Of a stretch of DNA of 64,000 bases, positions 9,852 to 19,227 are shown piece by piece. The notes beneath the pieces were generated by a model. That model saw nothing but the letters and a program-made list of their open reading frames with translations. It searched no databases and was not told the DNA's origin. The DNA lies in the NCBI RefSeq assembly GCF_900107665.1, contig NZ_FNQT01000003.1, positions 186,001 through 250,000 of the forward strand, in the 5' to 3' direction. The position numbers and the translations under genes were made by a program. How positions within the stretch are numbered: position 1 is the first letter of the stretch; each line of letters opens with the position of its first letter. The DNA comes from Haloplanus vescus. Its GTDB lineage: Archaea; Halobacteriota; Halobacteria; Halobacteriales; Haloferacaceae.

Positions 9852-10006
9852 ACGTCGTGCTGGTTCGGCGATTCCCTTATACTGTTCGTTGGGCTGGTCG
9901 AAACTCCTCGCCGACGAACGGGTGTGGTGCGCATTCATCGCTGGCCCCGAACGGAAAGGCATTACAGACTGAGAAAACACCATCCACGCAACGAGTTCTC
10001 TCTCGT

Positions 10007-11221
10007 ATGTCCTCGGCTATCGGCATCGTGGCTATCGCGCTCGTCACGTCGCTGTTCATGGCGTTCACCGTCGGCGCGAACAGCAACTCCGCGCCCATCG
10101 CGCCCGCCGTCGGCGCGAACGCGATTTCCACGCTCAAGGGAGCGTTACTGGTCGGCATCGTCGCTGCGCTCGGCGCCGTCGCCCAAGGTGGCAGTATCTC
10201 GGAGACGATTGGCCACGGGCTGGTCACGGGGGTCACGATTACGCCTCTCGCCGCTGCCACGACGTTGCTCACGGCGGCCACGCTCATCACGGTCGGCAAC
10301 ACCTACGGCTATCCGATTCCCTCCGCGTTCACCGTCAGCGGAGCCGCGATTGGCGCGGGACTCGCCCTCGGCGGTGGCCTCGCGGTCGGCACCTATCTCC
10401 AGATTCTCGGCTTCTGGTTCGCCATCCCCATCGTCGAAGCCGTCCTCGCCTACGGCCTCGCGCGACTCCTGCTCGGCGACCGGATTCCCGATACGGTCTC
10501 CATCCCGTTGCTGGTCGCCGGTGTCGGGTACGCGCTGGCGAACGTCCAGCTGTCCTTCGTCCCGACGCCACGCGGTGAGCAGGGGTCGCTCGCCGGCTTC
10601 CTCGCGCACGGACTGGTGGGGCAGTCCGCGCTCTTCGGGCGCGACGGGCTCGCCGTCGTCCTCGTCAGCGTCGTCGTGGCACTCGTTGCGGTGGCGATTG
10701 CTTACCGGCAGCTGGAACGGGACGTGACGCGGGGCATCAATCGCATCCTCATCGCACTCGCTCTCGTCGTCGTGTTCACGAGCGGCGGGACGCAGGTCGG
10801 TCTCGCGACCGGGCCGCTGGAGCCGGTCTTCTCCTCTGCACTCGGGCTACCGGGGCTGTACCTGCTCGCGCTCGGTAGTATCGGCATCCTGCTGGGCGGC
10901 TGGGTTCGGTCGCCACGACTCATTCAGGCCGTCTCCCGCGAGTACGCGTCGCTCGGACCCAAGCGGTCCATCGCCGCGTTCATCCCCGCCTTCCTCGTCG
11001 CACAGACTGCGATTATCCTCGGCTTCCCAATCTCGTTCAACAAGGTGATGATTTCGAGTATCGTCGGGGCGGGGCTCGTCGGTGGGTCGTCCGGGTCGGG
11101 TGGCGTCTCCGTCAAGAAGACCGGTTACACGCTCGGTGCGTGGGTCGGCTCGATGGTCGGCGGGGCAGCGATCAGTTTCGCCCTCTACCACGTTCTCGCC
11201 GCGGTCTTGGGACTGGGGTGA
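10007..11221 (+). CDS. PiT-family inorganic phosphate permease
   Basis: Sodium- or proton-coupled phosphate symporter of the PHO-4/PiT family, 404 residues with about ten membrane segments. The duplicated family signature is present as FTVGANSNSAPIAPAVGANAI near residue 20 and, in the second half, as PISFNKVMISSIVGAG with GGVSVKKTGYTLGAWVG. The ATG at 10007 places the first helix at the N-terminus; an upstream in-frame extension to 9842 overlaps the divergent small membrane gene and is rejected. A second PiT paralogue is at 59115-60284. No PhoU-like partner is adjacent. Confidence 0.9.
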   Translation: MSSAIGIVAIALVTSLFMAFTVGANSNSAPIAPAVGANAISTLKGALLVGIVAALGAVAQGGSISETIGHGLVTGVTITPLAAATTLLTAATLITVGNTYGYPIPSAFTVSGAAIGAGLALGGGLAVGTYLQILGFWFAIPIVEAVLAYGLARLLLGDRIPDTVSIPLLVAGVGYALANVQLSFVPTPRGEQGSLAGFLAHGLVGQSALFGRDGLAVVLVSVVVALVAVAIAYRQLERDVTRGINRILIALALVVVFTSGGTQVGLATGPLEPVFSSALGLPGLYLLALGSIGILLGGWVRSPRLIQAVSREYASLGPKRSIAAFIPAFLVAQTAIILGFPISFNKVMISSIVGAGLVGGSSGSGGVSVKKTGYTLGAWVGSMVGGAAISFALYHVLAAVLGLG

Positions 11222-11551
11222 CTAGGCGTTGCTGAGCGTGACGAGGTCCGCCACCGCCGAGCGCTCTTTCATGTCTGCCCACGTGTCGAACTCGGTCGTC
11301 GCGGCGACGAACTCGTCGCGCTCGTCGGCGGACAGTCGTTGGATGGCACCGATTGTATCCTGCTCGCCCGGACAGGCGCGGCAGAACGCGTCGTAGGACT
11401 CGAACTCGGTGTGGTGCTGGATGAACGAGTCCGAGAAGAACGTGTCGGCGTCGTACGCGTTGCGAGTCTCCGGCGCGATGGCCTGTTCGACGACTGCCTT
11501 GACACGGGTGGAAACCGGGTCGGTCGCCTTGACCCGAAGGTCAAGAACCAT
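11222..11551 (-). CDS. Conserved-looking hypothetical protein
   Basis: A 109-residue acidic soluble protein beginning MVLDLRVKATDPVSTRVKAVV. It has two Cys in FCRACPGEQDT (CxxC-like, about residue 57) and a helical C-terminal half (RLSADERDEFVAATTEFDTWADM). The stop is immediately adjacent to the convergent PiT gene (stops at 11221 and 11222). I do not recognise the family. Confidence 0.72.
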   Translation of the reverse strand: MVLDLRVKATDPVSTRVKAVVEQAIAPETRNAYDADTFFSDSFIQHHTEFESYDAFCRACPGEQDTIGAIQRLSADERDEFVAATTEFDTWADMKERSAVADLVTLSNA

Positions 11552-11688
11552 ATCTCCGTGTTCGTCCGCGACCCGTTAAATCTGGTGCGCGGCGTCCGAG
11601 CACCCCGCTCCCGACGCCTCCCGTTTCGTCGTTCCGGCACTCGGACTGACTCACACGCCGATGGACTCCCGAGGCTCACCGTCTCGGG

Positions 11689-11720
11689 GAGTTTATGTGC
11701 GGACCAGCCCCTTTGGTCCG
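11689..11720 (+). promoter_or_regulatory. rfc promoter with start-proximal inverted repeat
   Basis: GAGTTTATG (TATA-like) is centred about 28 bases before the ATG at 11722. Immediately after it, CGGACCA at 11700-11706 and TGGTCCG at 11714-11720 form a perfect 7-base inverted repeat with a 7-base spacer that ends one base before the start codon. Seen directly; a role as operator or 5' hairpin is inference. Confidence 0.5.
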
Positions 11721-11721
11721 T

Positions 11722-12702
11722 ATGAGCGAGGCCGAGGGGTCGTCTGCGGGACGGGAGATTTGGATCGAGAAGTATCGTCCACAGACCCTCGACGACGTGA
11801 AGGGACAGGACGACATCGTCGACCGACTGCAGAGCTACATCGCACAGCACGACCTGCCCCATCTCCTCTTCTCGGGGCCGGCGGGCATCGGCAAGACCAC
11901 CTGCGCTACCGCCATCGCCCGCGAGGTGTACGGCGACGACTGGCGGGGCAACTTCCTCGAACTCAACGCCTCCGACGAACGCGGTATCGACGTGGTGCGC
12001 GACCGAATCAAGAGCTTCGCGCGCTCTTCGTTCGGCGGCTTCGATTACCGGGTGATATTCCTCGACGAGGCCGACTCCCTCACCAGCGACGCCCAGTCTG
12101 CGCTCCGCCGGACGATGGAGCAGTTCGCGGACAACACCCGCTTTATCCTCTCGTGTAACTACTCCAGTCGCATCATCGACCCCATCCAGTCGCGGTGCGC
12201 GGTCTTTCGCTTCTCGCCACTCCCGGACGAGGCCATCGCTGCGCAGGCGCGCGAAATCGCCGCGGCAGAGGATATCGAGATGACCGACGACGGCCTCGAC
12301 GCACTCGTCTACGCCGCCAGCGGCGACATGCGCCGCGCCATTAACACGCTGCAGGCGGCGGCGACGACAGGCGAACTCGTCGACGAGGAGGCCGTCTACA
12401 CCGTTACCAGCACCGTCCGCCCCGAGAAAATCGAGTCGATGGTGGAGGCGGCCATCGAGGGCAACTTCCCGCGGGCGCGCTCGACGCTCGAAACCCTGCT
12501 CGTCGACTCCGGGATGGCCGGGGGCGACGTCATCGACCAGCTCCACCGCTCGGCGTGGGAGTTCGACATCGACGAGCGCCGGACGGTCAAACTGATGGAG
12601 CGTCTCGGTGAGGCGGACTACCGCATCACCGAGGGCGCGAACGAACGCGTGCAGTTGGAGGCGATGTTGGCGGCGCTGGCCCTCGACGACGAGGACGCGT
12701 AG
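11722..12702 (+). CDS. rfcA: Replication factor C small subunit
   Basis: AAA+ clamp-loader subunit that opens PCNA on primed DNA. The 326 residues contain the RFC boxes: [18 protein letters not shown] (box II), Walker [14 protein letters not shown], Walker [10 protein letters not shown], the SRC motif in [14 protein letters not shown], and sensor 2 near [15 protein letters not shown]. No intein is present, although archaeal rfc genes often carry one. The start [14 protein letters not shown] is set by the TATA spacing and the family length. Confidence 0.95.
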   Translation: MSEAEGSSAGREIWIEKYRPQTLDDVKGQDDIVDRLQSYIAQHDLPHLLFSGPAGIGKTTCATAIAREVYGDDWRGNFLELNASDERGIDVVRDRIKSFARSSFGGFDYRVIFLDEADSLTSDAQSALRRTMEQFADNTRFILSCNYSSRIIDPIQSRCAVFRFSPLPDEAIAAQAREIAAAEDIEMTDDGLDALVYAASGDMRRAINTLQAAATTGELVDEEAVYTVTSTVRPEKIESMVEAAIEGNFPRARSTLETLLVDSGMAGGDVIDQLHRSAWEFDIDERRTVKLMERLGEADYRITEGANERVQLEAMLAALALDDEDA

Positions 12703-12750
12703 TCGCCCGACGGGACGACGAAATCTCCCGCGACGACCCTTCCCGGAACT

Positions 12751-12758
12751 GTTTTAGG
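12751..12758 (+). promoter_or_regulatory. TATA-like box of alaS
   Basis: GTTTTAGG at 12751-12758 lies about 28 bases before the alaS ATG at 12782, consistent with a leaderless transcript. A G/C-rich BRE-like CCCGGAAC precedes it. Confidence 0.5.
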
Positions 12759-12781
12759 CGGAGACGGGCCAACAAGGCATA

Positions 12782-15550
12782 ATGAGCGAACTCGAAGACG
12801 CCTACCGTCTCGACTACTTCGAGGAGGAGGGGTTCACTCGGCAGGAGTGTACCTCGTGTGGCGTGCACTTCTGGTCGCGCGTCGAGCGCGACACTTGCGG
12901 TGAGCCGCCTTGCGACGACTACTCCTTTATCGGCAACCCCGGCTTCGACGAAGCACACTCGCTGGAGGAGATGCGCGAGGCCTTCCTCTCTTTTTTCGAG
13001 GATAACGGCCACGAACGCATCGACCCCTATCCGGTCGCCGCGAACCGCTGGCGTGACGACGTCCTCCTGACGCAAGCGTCGATTTACGACTTCCAGCCAC
13101 TGGTCACCTCCGGCGAGACACCGCCCCCGGCGAACCCCCTCGCCATCTCCCAGCCCTGCATTCGGATGCAGGACATCGACAACGTGGGCAAGACGGGCCG
13201 GCACACGATGGCCTTCGAGATGATGGCCCACCACGCCTTCAACGCCCGTGACGAGGCCGACGGCGAGTACGCCTACGAGGGCGAGGTGTACTGGAAAGAC
13301 GAGACGGTCGCGTACTGCGACCAGTTCTTCGAGCACATGGGCGCCGACCCCGCCGAAATCACGTACATCGAGGACCCGTGGGTCGGCGGCGGCAACGCCG
13401 GCCCGGCCTTCGAAGTCATCTACCGCGGCCTCGAACTCGCCACGCTCGTCTTCATGTCGATGGAGCAGGACCCCGACGGCGAATACGAGATGAAAGACGG
13501 CAACCGCTACAGCCCGATGGACACGTACATCGTCGACACGGGCTACGGGCTGGAGCGGTGGACGTGGATGACACAGGGGACGCCGACGGTGTACGAGGCG
13601 GTCTACCCCGAGATGATAGACTTCCTCACCGACCGCGCCGGCATCGACCACTCCGAGGAGGAGGAGGAACTCATCCGCGATGCGGCCCGCCTCTCGGGCT
13701 ATCTCGACATCGACGAGGTGACAGACCTCGCCTCGGCCCGCGCGGACGTGGCCGAGGAACTCGGCGTCGACCCCGACCGACTCACCAGTCTGCTCGAACC
13801 CCTCGAAGACGTGTACGCCATCGCGGACCACTGCCGGACGCTCGCGTACATGTTCGGCGACGGCATCGTCCCCTCGAACGTCGGCACGGGCTATCTCGCG
13901 CGGATGGTCCTTCGACGGACCAAGCGCCTCGTCGACGGCCTCGATATCGACGCACCGCTCGACGAACTCGTCGACATGCAGGCCGAGCGTCTCGGCTACA
14001 CCAACCGCGACACCATCCGCGACATCGTCCGCACCGAGGAGCGCAAGTACCGCGAGACGCTCGACCGCGGCGCCCGAAAGGTGTCCGACCTCGCCGAGGA
14101 GTACGCCGAGCGCGGCGAACCCATCCCCCGCGAGACGCTCATCGAACTCTACGACTCCCACGGCATCCAGCCGGACATGGTGGCCGATATCGCCCGCGAC
14201 CACGGCGCCGAAGTCGACGTGCCCGACGACTTCTACGGGCTGGTCGCGGCCCGCCACGAGGGCGAAGGGGCAAGCGAGGCGGCCGCCGAGCGAGACGAGC
14301 GACTGTCCGACCTCCCCGAGACCGACCGCCTGTTTTACGACGAGCAAGAACGCACCGAGTTCGAGGCCGTCGTCCTCGACGTGTTCGAACGCGAGGACGG
14401 CTACGACGTGGTGCTCGACCAGACGATGTTCTACCCCGAGGGTGGGGGCCAGCCCGCCGACACGGGCACGCTCTCGACGGACGAGACGACGGTCGAAGTG
14501 ACCGATGTGCAGCGCCGCGACGGTGTCGTCCTCCACCGAACCGACGGCAACCCCGGCAAGGGCGAGTTCGTCCGCGGGCAGCTAGACGCCGAGCGTCGCT
14601 ACCGGTTGATGCGCCACCATACCGCGACACACGTCATCGGCTACGCCGCGCGGCAGGTCCTCGGCCAGCACGTCCGACAGGCCGGTGCCCAGAAGGGGAC
14701 CGACCGCGCCCGCCTCGACGTGCGGCACTTCCGGCGCATCTCCCGCGAGGAGGTAAAAGAAATCGAACGCGTCGCCAACGACGTGGTGACGGACAACCAG
14801 CAGGTCGCCCAAGAGTGGCCGGACCGCCACGAGGCGGAGGCCGAACACGGCTTCGACCTGTATCAGGGCGGCGTCCCACCGGGAGAGCAGATTCGGCTTA
14901 TCCACGTCGCGGACGACGTGCAGGCGTGTGCCGGCACGCACGTCTCGCGGACGGGCGACATCGGCGCCATCAAGATTCTCAAGACCGAGCCGATTCAGGA
15001 CGGCGTCGAGCGAATCGTCTTCGCGGCGGGCGAGGCGGCCATCGAGGCCACCCAGCGCACCGAGGACGCCCTCTACGACGCGGCGGACGTCCTCGACGTG
15101 TCGCCGGAGGACGTGCCCGAGACGGCCGAGCGGTTCTTCGAGGAGTGGAAGGCCCGCGGCAAACAGATCGACCAGCTCAAGTCCGAACTCGCGGAGGTGC
15201 GCGCCGCCTCGGCGACGGATGACGGGGTGGATATCGGCGGTTTCGACGCCGTGATTCGGCGGATGGACGGCGACGCCGACGAGCTCCGCGCCACCGCGAA
15301 CGCCATCGTGGAGGAGGGGTCGGTGGCCGTCCTCGGGAGCGCACAGGGCGGCAGCGCGCAGTTCGTCGTCGGCGTCCCCGACGACGTGGACATCAACGCG
15401 GGCGAAGTCGTCGGCCGACTCGCTGCACAGGTCGGCGGCGGCGGTGGCGGCCCGCCGGACTTCGCGCAGGGTGGCGGCCCGGATGTCGACGCCCTCGACG
15501 ACGCCCTCGACGACGCGCCGGACGTACTCCGCGCCGTGCAGGACGCCTGA
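12782..15550 (+). CDS. alaS: Alanyl-tRNA synthetase, archaeal type
   Basis: Charges tRNA-Ala and edits mischarged Ser/Gly; cytosolic class II enzyme. The 922 residues have the archaeal N-terminal zinc-like extension (CTSCGVHFW, then CGEPPCDDY), the aminoacylation core ([47 protein letters not shown]), and the editing domain with HHTATH near residue 616 and CAGTH near residue 717. A C-terminal oligomerisation/C-Ala domain ends in a Gly-rich [14 protein letters not shown] segment. The TGA stop at 15548-15550 is also the end of a palindromic repeat that recurs twice elsewhere. Confidence 0.97.
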   Translation: MSELEDAYRLDYFEEEGFTRQECTSCGVHFWSRVERDTCGEPPCDDYSFIGNPGFDEAHSLEEMREAFLSFFEDNGHERIDPYPVAANRWRDDVLLTQASIYDFQPLVTSGETPPPANPLAISQPCIRMQDIDNVGKTGRHTMAFEMMAHHAFNARDEADGEYAYEGEVYWKDETVAYCDQFFEHMGADPAEITYIEDPWVGGGNAGPAFEVIYRGLELATLVFMSMEQDPDGEYEMKDGNRYSPMDTYIVDTGYGLERWTWMTQGTPTVYEAVYPEMIDFLTDRAGIDHSEEEEELIRDAARLSGYLDIDEVTDLASARADVAEELGVDPDRLTSLLEPLEDVYAIADHCRTLAYMFGDGIVPSNVGTGYLARMVLRRTKRLVDGLDIDAPLDELVDMQAERLGYTNRDTIRDIVRTEERKYRETLDRGARKVSDLAEEYAERGEPIPRETLIELYDSHGIQPDMVADIARDHGAEVDVPDDFYGLVAARHEGEGASEAAAERDERLSDLPETDRLFYDEQERTEFEAVVLDVFEREDGYDVVLDQTMFYPEGGGQPADTGTLSTDETTVEVTDVQRRDGVVLHRTDGNPGKGEFVRGQLDAERRYRLMRHHTATHVIGYAARQVLGQHVRQAGAQKGTDRARLDVRHFRRISREEVKEIERVANDVVTDNQQVAQEWPDRHEAEAEHGFDLYQGGVPPGEQIRLIHVADDVQACAGTHVSRTGDIGAIKILKTEPIQDGVERIVFAAGEAAIEATQRTEDALYDAADVLDVSPEDVPETAERFFEEWKARGKQIDQLKSELAEVRAASATDDGVDIGGFDAVIRRMDGDADELRATANAIVEEGSVAVLGSAQGGSAQFVVGVPDDVDINAGEVVGRLAAQVGGGGGGPPDFAQGGGPDVDALDDALDDAPDVLRAVQDA

Positions 15551-15627
15551 TACGGAGTAACTGTTTGCCGGTGATTCGCCGAAACGGGCTGGCGACCCAT
15601 CGGTACTGACTTACAATAACCGTCTGA
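15548..15627 (+). repeat. Stop-codon-anchored palindromic repeat, copy A
   Basis: Imperfect hairpin of about 80 bases starting CTGATACGGAGTAACTG, whose TGA is the alaS stop codon. The interior reads GCCGGTGATTCGCCG ... GGCGACCCATCGG and the far arm is ACTTACAATAACCGT. It is the same family as copies at 34191-34277 and 43869-43955, which face the other way on the chromosome but have the same orientation relative to their gene. This copy lacks about six bases (the ATTATT-like part) in the stop-proximal arm. Confidence 0.8.
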
Positions 15628-15670
15628 GGGCGGACGAACGTTCATATGTGATGGCGCAGAAATCGCTCGT

Positions 15671-15922
15671 GTGAAGTCGCCGTCGTCCGCTTCGAGAACC
15701 TCGACGCTGACGGTGTTCGGTCTGCTCGTTGTCGGTATCGTCTCGCTCTCCGCGGCGGCGTTCCCCGCCGACTCACTGTTTCGCGACGTGACGGTCCTCG
15801 ACCTGTTGAGCGGCGTGTCGCCGTTCGACCTGCCGTCGCTGGCGTACACGACTGCGCTCGTCCTCGTCGGCTTCGCGGCCACGCTCATCGGCCTCTCGCT
15901 TCTGAGCGCCCGCCTCGAGTGA
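15671..15922 (+). CDS. Small membrane protein
   Basis: An 83-residue protein starting at GTG with two hydrophobic segments: about residues 13-33 (LTVFGLLVVGIVSLSAAAFP) and 57-78 (AYTTALVLVGFAATLIGLSL). An acidic/amphipathic loop lies between them. No family motif is seen. It is separated from alaS by repeat copy A and from the downstream hydrolase by 33 bases containing that gene's TATA box. Confidence 0.62.
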   Translation: MKSPSSASRTSTLTVFGLLVVGIVSLSAAAFPADSLFRDVTVLDLLSGVSPFDLPSLAYTTALVLVGFAATLIGLSLLSARLE

Positions 15923-15931
15923 GTATATAAG
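15923..15931 (+). promoter_or_regulatory. TATA box of the alpha/beta hydrolase gene
   Basis: GTATATAAG ends 24 bases before the ATG at 15956, close to the archaeal consensus and the expected spacing for a leaderless mRNA. Confidence 0.55.
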
Positions 15932-15955
15932 TGGCTCGGGGGTGGACGAGTACGT

Positions 15956-16723
15956 ATGCCGACCGCATCGAACGGCTCCGTGTCGCTCTATTACGAGGCT
16001 GACGGCGATGGCGAGACGGTCGTCTTCCTCGGCGACGTGGGCTACGGCGCGTGGCAGTGGGGGTGGCAACACGGCGGCCTGTCGGGGCCGTTCGAGACGC
16101 TGGTGACCGATCTTCGGGGGGCCGGCCGCTCCGACGCGCCCGCGGGCCCCTACGCGGTCGACGACCTCACCGCCGACGCCCAAGCGGTACTCGAAGCGCA
16201 CGGCGCGCGTCGGGTCCACGTCGTCGGCGCGGGGTTGGGCGGGATGGTCGCACTCGAACTCGCACGACTCTCCTCGCGCCCGCGGTCGCTCACCCTCCTC
16301 GGGACGGCGGCCGCGGGGGCCGACCTCTCGCTCGACCCCCTGTTCGGGGCGCCGGACGACCCCGACACCTTGGAGTCGTCGCTCGCGGCCGCGCTCTCCC
16401 GCGAGTTCGTGGACGCCAACCCGGACGTGGTCGAGCAAATCGTCGAGTGGCGCGCCGCCGAGGACGCCACCCGAGACGCGTGGGAGGCCCAAGCGGCCGC
16501 CGTCGAGGCGTTCGATATCTCCGACCGCCTGTACGAAATCGACTGTCCGGCGCTGGTCGTCCACGGGTCCGACGACGCCGTCTGGCCCGTCGAGCGCGGC
16601 CGCCGACTCGCCGAGGGCCTGCCGCGCGGGTCGTTCGTCGAACTCGACGCCGGCCACCTTGTCGGAATCGAGCAGTCCCGCGCGGTGAACGACCGCCTCT
16701 TCGGCCACGTCGAATCGGCGTAA
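15956..16723 (+). CDS. Alpha/beta hydrolase
   Basis: A 255-residue alpha/beta hydrolase fold protein. It shows an oxyanion region near VVFLGDVGYGAWQW, the nucleophile-elbow position VVGAGLGGMVALELA, a late Asp in VVHGSDDAVWPVERG and His in LDAGHLVGIEQS. The elbow reads G-A-G-L-G-G where G-x-S-x-G is expected, so the usual Ser nucleophile is missing. It may be a non-hydrolytic member or use another chemistry. Substrate unknown. Confidence 0.82.
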   Translation: MPTASNGSVSLYYEADGDGETVVFLGDVGYGAWQWGWQHGGLSGPFETLVTDLRGAGRSDAPAGPYAVDDLTADAQAVLEAHGARRVHVVGAGLGGMVALELARLSSRPRSLTLLGTAAAGADLSLDPLFGAPDDPDTLESSLAAALSREFVDANPDVVEQIVEWRAAEDATRDAWEAQAAAVEAFDISDRLYEIDCPALVVHGSDDAVWPVERGRRLAEGLPRGSFVELDAGHLVGIEQSRAVNDRLFGHVESA

Positions 16724-16755
16724 GCGTCTCCCGTCTCCACCGCCTCCGTCCACGT

Positions 16756-17436
16756 ATGTTGCGGTTCGCGCTCCTCGACGCCTCCCACGGTGTCGAACGC
16801 ACCCGTCGAAACTTCCGTCGCGAACTCGACGCCGCGCTCGTCGAGTTCGACGTGACCGCCGGCGACCTCCCGCCCGATTTCGACTACGACGCCGTCGTCG
16901 TCACGGGATCGCGCTCGTCGGTCTACCAGGACGACCCGTGGATAGACGACTTGCTCGACTGGATTGAAACGGCGGCCGACCGAGGGCTCCCGATTCTCGG
17001 CGTCTGCTACGGGCATCAGGCGCTCGCGGCGGCGCTCGGCGGCCGCGTCGAGTCCATGGACGACTATGAACTCGGCTACCGCGAGGTGCAGGTGGTGGCC
17101 GACGACCCACTCTTCGAGGGGGTCGAGACGCCGTTCACGGCCTTCGAAACCCACTCGGACCGCGTGGCCGACCTCCCGCCGGGCGCGACGTTGCTCGCCG
17201 AGAACGACCGCGGCGTGCAGGCCTTTCGCCACGGCGACTGCTGGGGCGTCCAGTTCCACCCCGAGTACGACCGGGCGAGCGCCGAGGCGGTCACCCGAGA
17301 GAAGGACCTGCCCGCTGACCGCATCGAGCGAGTCCTCGCGGGGGTCGACGACGACGCCTACGACGCGGCCTGCCGGACCAAGCGCCTGTTCGACAACTTC
17401 GCTGCGTCCGTGCGCCACCGTGTGGCGGCGGACTGA
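16756..17436 (+). CDS. Class I glutamine amidotransferase-like protein
   Basis: A 226-residue stand-alone class I glutamine amidotransferase domain, resembling GMP synthase subunit A. The nucleophile elbow is LGVCYGHQALAAALGG (Cys about residue 83), and the His-Glu pair is in WGVQFHPEYDRAS (about 165). An early VVVTGSRSSVYQDDPW strand matches YfeJ/GuaA-like amidotransferases. No synthetase partner is adjacent, so the acceptor is unknown. The start MLRFALLDASHGVE is the ATG at 16756. Confidence 0.88.
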   Translation: MLRFALLDASHGVERTRRNFRRELDAALVEFDVTAGDLPPDFDYDAVVVTGSRSSVYQDDPWIDDLLDWIETAADRGLPILGVCYGHQALAAALGGRVESMDDYELGYREVQVVADDPLFEGVETPFTAFETHSDRVADLPPGATLLAENDRGVQAFRHGDCWGVQFHPEYDRASAEAVTREKDLPADRIERVLAGVDDDAYDAACRTKRLFDNFAASVRHRVAAD

Positions 17437-17443
17437 CCCGGGC

Positions 17444-17457
17444 ACGTTTTTGAGGCG
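17444..17457 (+). promoter_or_regulatory. ACGTTTTTGAG promoter element
   Basis: ACGTTTTTGAGGCG lies about 20-32 bases before the ATG at 17476. Almost the same string (ACGTTTTTGAGACG) occurs at the same distance before the HIT gene at 19228, suggesting a shared core promoter type. Confidence 0.45.
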
Positions 17458-17475
17458 CGCCCGCCGAGCTGCGGT

Positions 17476-18267
17476 ATGGACCACGACGTGACCATCGACG
17501 AGAAGCGCGTCTACGCGGAGCGAGAGGGCGCCGAGACGGTGTTGGTCGCCGCCGAACAGGGTGTCGTCGTCGCGTCGCTCTCCGGTGACCGCGTCGGCGA
17601 GTTCGGCCTCGACTACCGGGGCGTCGCTCGCGCCGTCGCCGCCGCCGGTGACCGCCGCGCCGTCGCCACCGCCGAGGACGTCCTCGTCGGCGACGACGAC
17701 CCGACCGACTTCGGCCCCGCCGTCGCCGTCGGTTTCGACGACGACGCACTCCTCGCCGCCGGCCCGGACGGGCGCGTCGCCCGCCTCGACGACGAGTGGA
17801 CGGCCCTGGGAACCGTTACGGACCCCCGCGCAATCGACGGCGGGATGGTCGCCGCGGACAGCGGCGTCCACCAAGTCGTCGGCGACGACCTGCGGAACGT
17901 CGGCCTCGACGACGTGCGCGACGTGTCCGGGCGGGGGATGCCCCTCGCGGCGACGAGCCACGGCCTCTATCGACTGGGCAACGGGTGGATGGACGACGCC
18001 GAGGGCGCGTTCGACGCCGTGAGCGTCGACGCCGCGGACGACCGGGCCCACGCCGTCGGCGACGCCGGCCTGTCCGAACGCGAGGCGATTGGCTCGTGGG
18101 CGCCCGTCGACGTGCCGACCGACGACCGACTCGCGGACGTGGCTTACACCGACGCGGCGACCGTCTGTGTCACCGAGTCCGGAACGCTCCTCGCCGACAC
18201 GGGCGATGGCTGGCGGACGCGCGAACTCGGCGTCACGGGCGTGACGGGGCTCGCCGTCCAGCGCTGA
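17476..18267 (+). CDS. HVO_0234-like beta-propeller-type protein
   Basis: A 263-residue, strongly acidic, beta-rich protein of repeated short blades, for example ETVLVAAEQGVVVASLSGDR, DRRAVATAEDVLVGDD, DDALLAAGPDGRVARLDD and GTLLADTGDGWRTRELG. No catalytic site is visible. Located directly before a PRPP synthetase gene, it resembles the haloarchaeal family annotated as HVO_0234-type beta-propeller; I recall that name but cannot check it. Function unknown. Confidence 0.75.
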   Translation: MDHDVTIDEKRVYAEREGAETVLVAAEQGVVVASLSGDRVGEFGLDYRGVARAVAAAGDRRAVATAEDVLVGDDDPTDFGPAVAVGFDDDALLAAGPDGRVARLDDEWTALGTVTDPRAIDGGMVAADSGVHQVVGDDLRNVGLDDVRDVSGRGMPLAATSHGLYRLGNGWMDDAEGAFDAVSVDAADDRAHAVGDAGLSEREAIGSWAPVDVPTDDRLADVAYTDAATVCVTESGTLLADTGDGWRTRELGVTGVTGLAVQR

Positions 18268-18269
18268 CA

Positions 18270-18286
18270 ACGAAAACGGTTTTCGT
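18270..18286 (+). promoter_or_regulatory. Palindrome over the prs promoter
   Basis: ACGAAAACGGTTTTCGT is a perfect inverted repeat with 8-base arms and a one-base centre. It lies between the stop at 18267 and the prs start at 18308. The GGTTTTCG half is at TATA distance from the ATG and the CGAAA half resembles a BRE, so the palindrome may be core promoter, operator, or both. Confidence 0.45.
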
Positions 18287-18307
18287 GGCGGCCGTCCACC
18301 ACCGGGT

Positions 18308-19180
18308 ATGATCCTCCCCGGTTCCGACTCGCAGGCGCTCGGTTCGGCACTCGCCGCCGAGACGGGTCGCGAGCTCGCCGCGGTGACGTACGACCGCTTC
18401 CCCGACGGGGAAGGGATGGCGTCGGTCGACCTCGACGGCACGGCCCCCGACCGGGCCGTCGTCGTCGCGTCGACGCCCTCCGACACCGCCTACGTCGAAC
18501 TCCTGCAACTGCAGGACGCTGTCCGGGAAGCCGGCGCCGACCACGTGACGACCGTCATCCCCTACATGGGCTACGGCCGGCAGGAACGCGCGTTCGAACC
18601 CGGCCAACCCGTCTCCGCGCGGGCAGTGGCCCGCGCCGTCGCCACCGGCACCGACCGCGTGATTCTCGTCAACCCCCACGAGGCGTCGGTGACCGACTTC
18701 TTCGACGTGCCCTGTTCCGTCGTCGACGCCGCGCCGCGACTCGCCGACCCGCTCCCCGCCGACCTGACCGACCCGCTCTTTCTCTCGCCCGACGCGGGCG
18801 CCGTCTCACTCGCTGAATCCGTCCGTGACGCCTACGGCGGCGGCGACGTGGACTACTTCGAGAAGGTGCGTCACTCGGGGACGGAGGTCGACATCACGCC
18901 CAGCGACGCCGACGTGACCGGACGTGACGTGGTCGTCGTCGACGACATCATCGCCACGGGGTCGACCATGAGCGAGTCCATCGGCGTCCTCGCTGACCGC
19001 AACGCTGCCGACGTGTTCGTCACCTGCGTCCACCCGCTCCTGGTGCGGAACGCGCGGACGAAACTCGAACGCGCCGGCGTCACCGCCGTCTACGGCACGG
19101 ACACCTTGGAGCGCGAGGTGACGACCACCTCCGTCGCGCCCGTCGTCGCCGACGCGTTGGGGTCCGCTGCCGCCGAGTAA
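18308..19180 (+). CDS. prs: Ribose-phosphate pyrophosphokinase
   Basis: Makes PRPP from ribose 5-phosphate and ATP for nucleotide, histidine and tryptophan synthesis. The 290 residues show the ATP-binding GYGRQERAFEPGQPVSARAV block (about 85-105) and the PRPP loop VVVDDIIATGSTMSESI (about 212-228). The size and lack of an allosteric insertion fit archaeal Prs. The start MILPGSDSQALG is conserved in type. It is in the same window as the PRPP-consuming hisI/hisA/hisB and upp genes. Confidence 0.95.
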   Translation: MILPGSDSQALGSALAAETGRELAAVTYDRFPDGEGMASVDLDGTAPDRAVVVASTPSDTAYVELLQLQDAVREAGADHVTTVIPYMGYGRQERAFEPGQPVSARAVARAVATGTDRVILVNPHEASVTDFFDVPCSVVDAAPRLADPLPADLTDPLFLSPDAGAVSLAESVRDAYGGGDVDYFEKVRHSGTEVDITPSDADVTGRDVVVVDDIIATGSTMSESIGVLADRNAADVFVTCVHPLLVRNARTKLERAGVTAVYGTDTLEREVTTTSVAPVVADALGSAAAE

Positions 19181-19194
19181 CTGCCGTCGCCGGG

Positions 19195-19208
19195 ACGTTT
19201 TTGAGACG
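19195..19208 (+). promoter_or_regulatory. ACGTTTTTGAG promoter element
   Basis: ACGTTTTTGAGACG lies about 20-33 bases before the HIT gene's ATG at 19228 and is a near copy of the element at 17444. Confidence 0.45.
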
Positions 19209-19227
19209 GGACAACGAGCATACACGT

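Noticed and set aside
12626-14536. 636-residue open frame on the minus strand opposite alaS
   Set aside because: Antisense to alaS. Long open antisense frames are common in this GC-rich, Asp/Glu-rich coding DNA; the product has no motif.
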